This document shows, piece by piece, positions 12,219 through 16,148 of a stretch of 16,148 nt of DNA. This DNA comes from Coxiellaceae bacterium UBA1530 (lineage in GTDB: Bacteria > Pseudomonadota > Gammaproteobacteria > Coxiellales > Coxiellaceae). The translations under genes and the position numbers were made by a program. Below the pieces are notes generated by a model. That model saw only the letters and a program-made list of their open reading frames with translations, was not told the origin of the DNA and did not search any database. Location of the stretch: NCBI GenBank assembly GCA_002323325.1, contig DCQA01000006.1:1-16148 (forward strand), written 5' to 3'. Numbering within the stretch: position 1 is the first letter of the stretch; each line of letters begins with the position of its first letter.

Positions 12219-14946
12219 TTATTCTACCACAACACTGTTTGTATTTTTTACCGGAGCCACATGGGCAAGGCTGATTTCTCCCAACCTTCGGCTGATTGCG
12301 CACAAAAGATTCCTGAGCAACACCATCCTGAGCACTAGCTATTGGTTCTTTTTTTTTTTCGTTTGCCATCAGACTATTAGTCTCTTGATGGTGATAACTG
12401 AGAATAGGGTCCGGCTGATTTATCTGAACATCTTCTTCAGGCTGAATTTCAACTTTTAAAATGGTAGATATCACATCATACTTGAGAGAATCCATCATCT
12501 CTTTAAACATTTCAAAAGATTCACGCTTGAATTCCTGTGTTGGATTTTTTTGTGCGTAACCACGCAGATGAATACCTTGACGTAATTGCTCCATTGCGGC
12601 TAAGTGATCCTTCCAAGCGTTATCTAATAACTGCAACATTACACTTTTCTCAACTTGCCTTAAGGTCTCTGCTCCAAAGCGCTCTTCTTTTTCATGATAC
12701 ATTAACCCTATTTGCTCAAGGATCTTAACATGCATATTTTCAGCATTTAATGATTCATCGCTTTCGAGCCAACTTCTTACGGGAGCTACGAGCCCGAAAT
12801 CCTGGTGTAACTGTTGCTCAAGACCAGAAATATCCCATTCTTCTTCTAACATATCAGGTGGCAAGTACATAGTAACAACGCGCTCAATAACTTCTTGGCG
12901 TATTTCTGCTAGCGATTTTGAAATATCATCGCTAACTAATAAACGATGACGCTGATTATAAATCACTTTCCTTTGATCGTTTGCAACATCATCAAACTCC
13001 AATAGTTGTTTTCTAACATCAAAGTTCATACTTTCAACTCGACGCTGTGCTTTTTCAATCGCACTATTAATCCACGGGTGCTCTATAACATCGCCTTGCT
13101 TTACACCTAATTTCCGCATCATATTTGACATACGTGCAGCTGCAAAAATCCTCAGTAGGTTATCTTCCATAGATAAATAAAACTGTGAGGACCCAGAATC
13201 TCCTTGTCGCCCAGAACGACCTCGTAATTGATTATCAATTCGACGAGACTCATGACGCTCTGCACCGAGAACATGAAGCCCACCTGACTGGAGTACTTCG
13301 TCATGTCTAGCCTGCCAGGAACTCTTAACCGATTGTATTTCGTCATCCGTAGCATTTTCCAAAATTTCTAGCTCGGCCTCTAAACTCCCACCCAAGACAA
13401 TATCCGTTCCACGACCTGCCATATTAGTTGCGATAGTAACTGCACCTGGACGACCAGCATTCGCAATAATACTTGCTTCACGCTCATGCTGCTTCGCATT
13501 TAATACCTCATGCTTAATCCCGACTTTATTCAAAAACTGTGACAACACCTCTGAGCTCTCAATTGATGCGGTACCGACTAATACGGGTTGCTTTCGCGCA
13601 GAGGCATCTTTTATAGAAGCAAGCATTGCCTCAAACTTTTCTTGCTGAGTTAAAAACACCTGGTCGGCTTTATCATTTCTTATCATGGGTTTGTTAGTCG
13701 GAATAACTAACACTTCCAAACCATAAATTTTTCTTAATTCAAAAGCCTCTGTATCAGCTGTACCTGTCATTCCCGATAGCTTTTCGTAAAGTCTGAAATA
13801 ATTTTGAAACGTAATTGTGGCTAACGTCTGATTTTCAATCTGAACATCCACACCCTCTTTAGACTCAACAGCTTGATGCAATCCATCTGACCAACGCCTC
13901 CCATCCATTAATCGTCCAGTATGCTCATCAACAATTATAACTTGACCATTTTTCACCACATAATGAACGTCACGTTGAAATAATGTATGGGCTTTAAGGG
14001 CAGCATTAACATAATGCATCGTTGTGATATTTTTCAAGTCATATAAGCTCTCGCCCTCACCTAGAATCTCACTTTTCACCAAGCGTTCCTCTATCTCCTG
14101 ATGGCCTTGCTCTGTAAGAATAACGACCCTATTCTTTTCATCTAAGACGTAGTCTCCTCTATCTTCCTCAGAGATATCTTCTTCCTCGACACCTTCTTCA
14201 GTTTTTTGCTCTTTTAACCCAGGAATAATCTTATTAATTTTTCCATATAGATCGGAAGACCGATCAGCTTGCCCTGATATAATTAACGGAGTCCTCGCTT
14301 CATCAATTAAAATAGAATCTACTTCGTCAATGATGCAATAAAAAAGCGGTCTTTGTACCCTCTGACTTAGTTCGAAAACCATATTGTCGCGCAAGTAATC
14401 GAAGCCAAACTCATTATTGGTACCATACGTGATATCACAGGCATATGCTTGTTGTTTTTCCTCATGTGACAAACCTGAAATATTAACTCCGACTGTCATA
14501 CCTAAAAATTCAAAAACAGAGCGCATCCAATCAGCATCGCGCTGAGCCAAATAGTCATTAACAGTAATAACATGCACACCTTTCTCAGCTAAGGCATTTA
14601 AGTAAGCCGGCAATGTTGCAACTAGAGTCTTTCCTTCACCAGTTCGCATTTCGGCAATTTTACTATAATGCAAGACCATGCCACCGATACACTGAACGTC
14701 AAAATGTCGCAACCCTAGTGTTCGACGAGCAGCTTCCCGCACAACAGCGAACGCCTCGACAACAAGATCATCCAAACTTAAACCTGAGGCTAACTGCTGT
14801 TTAAAATATGGCGTTTTAGCTTTCAGCTCGTCATCACTAAGACCATGAAGTGAGGCCTCTTGTGCATTAATTTTATTCACGGTTTTTAAATAACCACGAA
14901 TAGCTCGCTGATTCCTTGTTCCAAAAATTTTATTTAATATTTTCAC
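12211..14946 (-). CDS. secA: Preprotein translocase motor ATPase SecA
   Basis: ATPase that drives secretory proteins through SecYEG. 911 aa, full length. Walker A is 'MRTGEGKTLVATLP' (GEGKT 103-107), the DEAD-like box 'IIDEVDSILIDEARTPLIISG', motor motif 'ATNMAGRGTDIVLGG' and 'RRIDNQLRGRSGRQGD'. The C-terminal SEC-C zinc site has C894, C896, C905 and C906, the last where E. coli has histidine. The start is GTG at 14944-14946, chosen because the protein then opens as the family does (KILNKIFGTRN); no clear ribosome site precedes it. An 11-A run on the coding strand (12349-12359) encodes E-K-K-K in the linker before the zinc site. mutT follows with an 8-base overlap. secM is not present; dciA is divergent. 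Confidence 0.97.
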   Translation of the reverse strand: MKILNKIFGTRNQRAIRGYLKTVNKINAQEASLHGLSDDELKAKTPYFKQQLASGLSLDDLVVEAFAVVREAARRTLGLRHFDVQCIGGMVLHYSKIAEMRTGEGKTLVATLPAYLNALAEKGVHVITVNDYLAQRDADWMRSVFEFLGMTVGVNISGLSHEEKQQAYACDITYGTNNEFGFDYLRDNMVFELSQRVQRPLFYCIIDEVDSILIDEARTPLIISGQADRSSDLYGKINKIIPGLKEQKTEEGVEEEDISEEDRGDYVLDEKNRVVILTEQGHQEIEERLVKSEILGEGESLYDLKNITTMHYVNAALKAHTLFQRDVHYVVKNGQVIIVDEHTGRLMDGRRWSDGLHQAVESKEGVDVQIENQTLATITFQNYFRLYEKLSGMTGTADTEAFELRKIYGLEVLVIPTNKPMIRNDKADQVFLTQQEKFEAMLASIKDASARKQPVLVGTASIESSEVLSQFLNKVGIKHEVLNAKQHEREASIIANAGRPGAVTIATNMAGRGTDIVLGGSLEAELEILENATDDEIQSVKSSWQARHDEVLQSGGLHVLGAERHESRRIDNQLRGRSGRQGDSGSSQFYLSMEDNLLRIFAAARMSNMMRKLGVKQGDVIEHPWINSAIEKAQRRVESMNFDVRKQLLEFDDVANDQRKVIYNQRHRLLVSDDISKSLAEIRQEVIERVVTMYLPPDMLEEEWDISGLEQQLHQDFGLVAPVRSWLESDESLNAENMHVKILEQIGLMYHEKEERFGAETLRQVEKSVMLQLLDNAWKDHLAAMEQLRQGIHLRGYAQKNPTQEFKRESFEMFKEMMDSLKYDVISTILKVEIQPEEDVQINQPDPILSYHHQETNSLMANEKKKEPIASAQDGVAQESFVRNQPKVGRNQPCPCGSGKKYKQCCGRING

Positions 14947-14994
14947 TCTTATTCGCCATATTGATACTAGTTAAGTTGCTGATTTTCTCATAGA

Positions 14995-15333
14995 ATGGAT
15001 CTCATGCAAACTACTTACAATAAAAAAACACGCGCTACAAAGCTCGATCCTACGCCAATAAACCAGTTGATAAATCAAGGGTCATTGAGAACACTTCTAG
15101 AAAAAGCAAATGACATCCATCTACTGAACCAAATACTGATCACATACTTGCCGGACGCACTAAAAACCTTTTATCAAGTCGCAAATTTACGTGACGGGGT
15201 GCTGATTATCCATACAGGAACTGCAACCCACGCAACCTTACTGCGCTATCACATTCCGCAACTTTTACAGACTATTCAAAAAAAATACGCAAAAAAGTCA
15301 ATTACAGAAATTAAAACCTGTATAAAGCTATAA
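14995..15333 (+). CDS. dciA: DciA-like protein (DUF721), DnaB helicase loader
   Basis: 112 aa. It matches the DUF721/DciA pattern: an N-terminal helical segment, then 'YLPDALKTFYQVANLRDGVLIIHTGTATHATLLRYHIPQLLQ', where 'L.I....A..A.LRY..P.LL' is the family signature (KH-like fold). DciA is the replicative helicase operator in bacteria that lack DnaC/DnaI-type loaders. A DUF721 gene near lpxC and secA is also seen in Pseudomonas. The first ATG (14995) gives MDLMQTT; the second, at 15004, has GGAT just upstream and may be the real start. Its start is 48 bases from secA, head to head, so the two promoters must overlap. It ends 18 bases from lpxC. Confidence 0.8.
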   Translation: MDLMQTTYNKKTRATKLDPTPINQLINQGSLRTLLEKANDIHLLNQILITYLPDALKTFYQVANLRDGVLIIHTGTATHATLLRYHIPQLLQTIQKKYAKKSITEIKTCIKL

Positions 15334-15351
15334 AGTTACGAGAAATTCTAA

Positions 15352-16148
15352 CTAAGCAGTGACTAATGAACCTATAGCGGGTAAGAAGCTGATTGGCATG
15401 GCTTGTTTTTCAGGGTAAGAAACCAACTCCCATGCGTCTTGTTGCTCTAGAAGTTTCAGAAGCAACTGACGATTCATTTCATGCCCGGATTTATGACCAG
15501 AGAAGGAACCGATCACAGAATACCCAAGCAAATACAAATCACCAATGACATCGAGTATTTTGTGCTTCACACACTCATCGGTATAACGCAAACCATCTTG
15601 ATTTACTACTTTGAAGCCATCCAAGACAATAGCATTATCTAAACTTGCGCCTAATGCTAAATTATTTTTACGGATATACTCATAATCCGATAAAAAACCA
15701 AAGGTTCGAGCACGAGAAACTTCTTTCACATAGGATGTAGTGGAAAAATCAAGGCACGCATCTTGGTTACTTTCATTAAAGGCTGGGTGATCAAATTGAA
15801 TAGAAAATGAAACCTTAAAGCCATTGTAGGGCGCAATTGAGACCTTTTTATCACCATCTGAAATGATAACCTGGCGTTTAATTTTGATAAATTGCTTTAA
15901 AGCCGATTGTTCTTGAATACCCGCTGACTGAAGTAAAAACACAAATGGCGCTGAACTCCCATCCATAATGGGGACTTCTGGCGCGGTTAGATCCACATAA
16001 GCATTATCGATACCTACACCAGCTAGGGCAGACAATAAATGCTCAACTGTGGCGACCTTGACACCTTCTCGGATCAAACAAGTAGACAAACTGGTATCAC
16101 CAATGTACTTAGCAGCTGCAGGTATTTCAACAACAGGATCTAAATCAA
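15352..16148 (-). CDS. lpxC: UDP-3-O-acyl-N-acetylglucosamine deacetylase (5' end beyond window)
   Basis: Zinc deacetylase for the committed step of lipid A synthesis, hence a Gram-negative outer membrane with lipopolysaccharide. The frame is open to the right window edge, where it reads 'DLDPVVEIPAAAKYIGDTS', so roughly the first 40 residues are missing. Visible hallmarks are 'VATVEHLLSALAG' (Glu and the first zinc His), 'PIMDGSSAPF', 'SRARTFGFLSDYE', 'HKILDVIGDLYLLG' (second zinc His and Asp) and 'SGHEMNRQLL' (active-site His). The C-terminus ends LVTA with TAG. It converges on dciA and is not in the same transcript as that gene. Confidence 0.96.
   Translation of the reverse strand, partial: DLDPVVEIPAAAKYIGDTSLSTCLIREGVKVATVEHLLSALAGVGIDNAYVDLTAPEVPIMDGSSAPFVFLLQSAGIQEQSALKQFIKIKRQVIISDGDKKVSIAPYNGFKVSFSIQFDHPAFNESNQDACLDFSTTSYVKEVSRARTFGFLSDYEYIRKNNLALGASLDNAIVLDGFKVVNQDGLRYTDECVKHKILDVIGDLYLLGYSVIGSFSGHKSGHEMNRQLLLKLLEQQDAWELVSYPEKQAMPISFLPAIGSLVTA

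Noticed and set aside
12208..12459. 83-codon open frame on the plus strand over the end of secA
   Set aside because: Antisense to the conserved SEC-C zinc site; its Phe-rich stretch is simply the reverse of the A-run.

Overview
The window is an A+T-rich stretch of a gammaproteobacterial chromosome. It combines gammaproteobacterial gene neighbourhoods: 16S rRNA / tyrS / M23 peptidase / anmK, then pilA-pilB-pilC-coaE-zapD, then mutT-secA-dciA-lpxC. The short LuxR-type regulator, with its 'LSPRTIEFY' helix, and the DUF1460 protein remind me of the Legionella/Coxiella group (Legionellales). That placement is an inference from protein flavour, not a phylogeny. Long A-runs inside coding strands suggest a low-GC genome, perhaps host-associated.

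Layout. 1-445: the 5' end of a 16S rRNA gene on the minus strand, its leader (boxA, boxB-like hairpin) and a near-consensus P1 promoter. 446-1639: tyrS (minus). 1753-4093: a membrane-anchored M23 endopeptidase and anmK (plus operon). 4113-5423: a luxR-type regulator followed by a DUF1460 NlpC/P60-like protein (minus operon). 5588-6748: a lipoprotein L,D-transpeptidase, divergent from luxR. 6829-10051: type IV pilus genes pilA, a small 32-codon ORF, pilB and pilC, tightly packed. 10136-11780: coaE and zapD. 11832-14946: mutT and secA (minus). 14995-15333: dciA (plus). 15352-16148: lpxC (minus, 5' end cut by the window edge).

Themes. The left half is rich in peptidoglycan work: cutting (M23, probably DUF1460), crosslinking (L,D-transpeptidase) and recycling of anhydroMurNAc (AnmK). 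The middle is the pilus assembly core but lacks pilD, which usually sits between pilC and coaE in this neighbourhood. The right half holds essential envelope, secretion, division and replication genes.

The most notable observation is in pilB. The N-terminal helices of its first domain appear to be encoded by a separate 32-codon ORF with a near-perfect Shine-Dalgarno. That ORF is in the other frame and meets the main pilB ORF at a run of nine A, with an ATGA stop/start overlap. One extra A would fuse them into a PilB of normal length. This could be translational coupling, slippage or frameshifting at the run, or a sequence error. Similar runs (A9 in pilA, A10 in pilB, A11 in secA) make slippage a theme of the window. 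No complete CRISPR array, insertion sequence, tRNA or defence system was seen.
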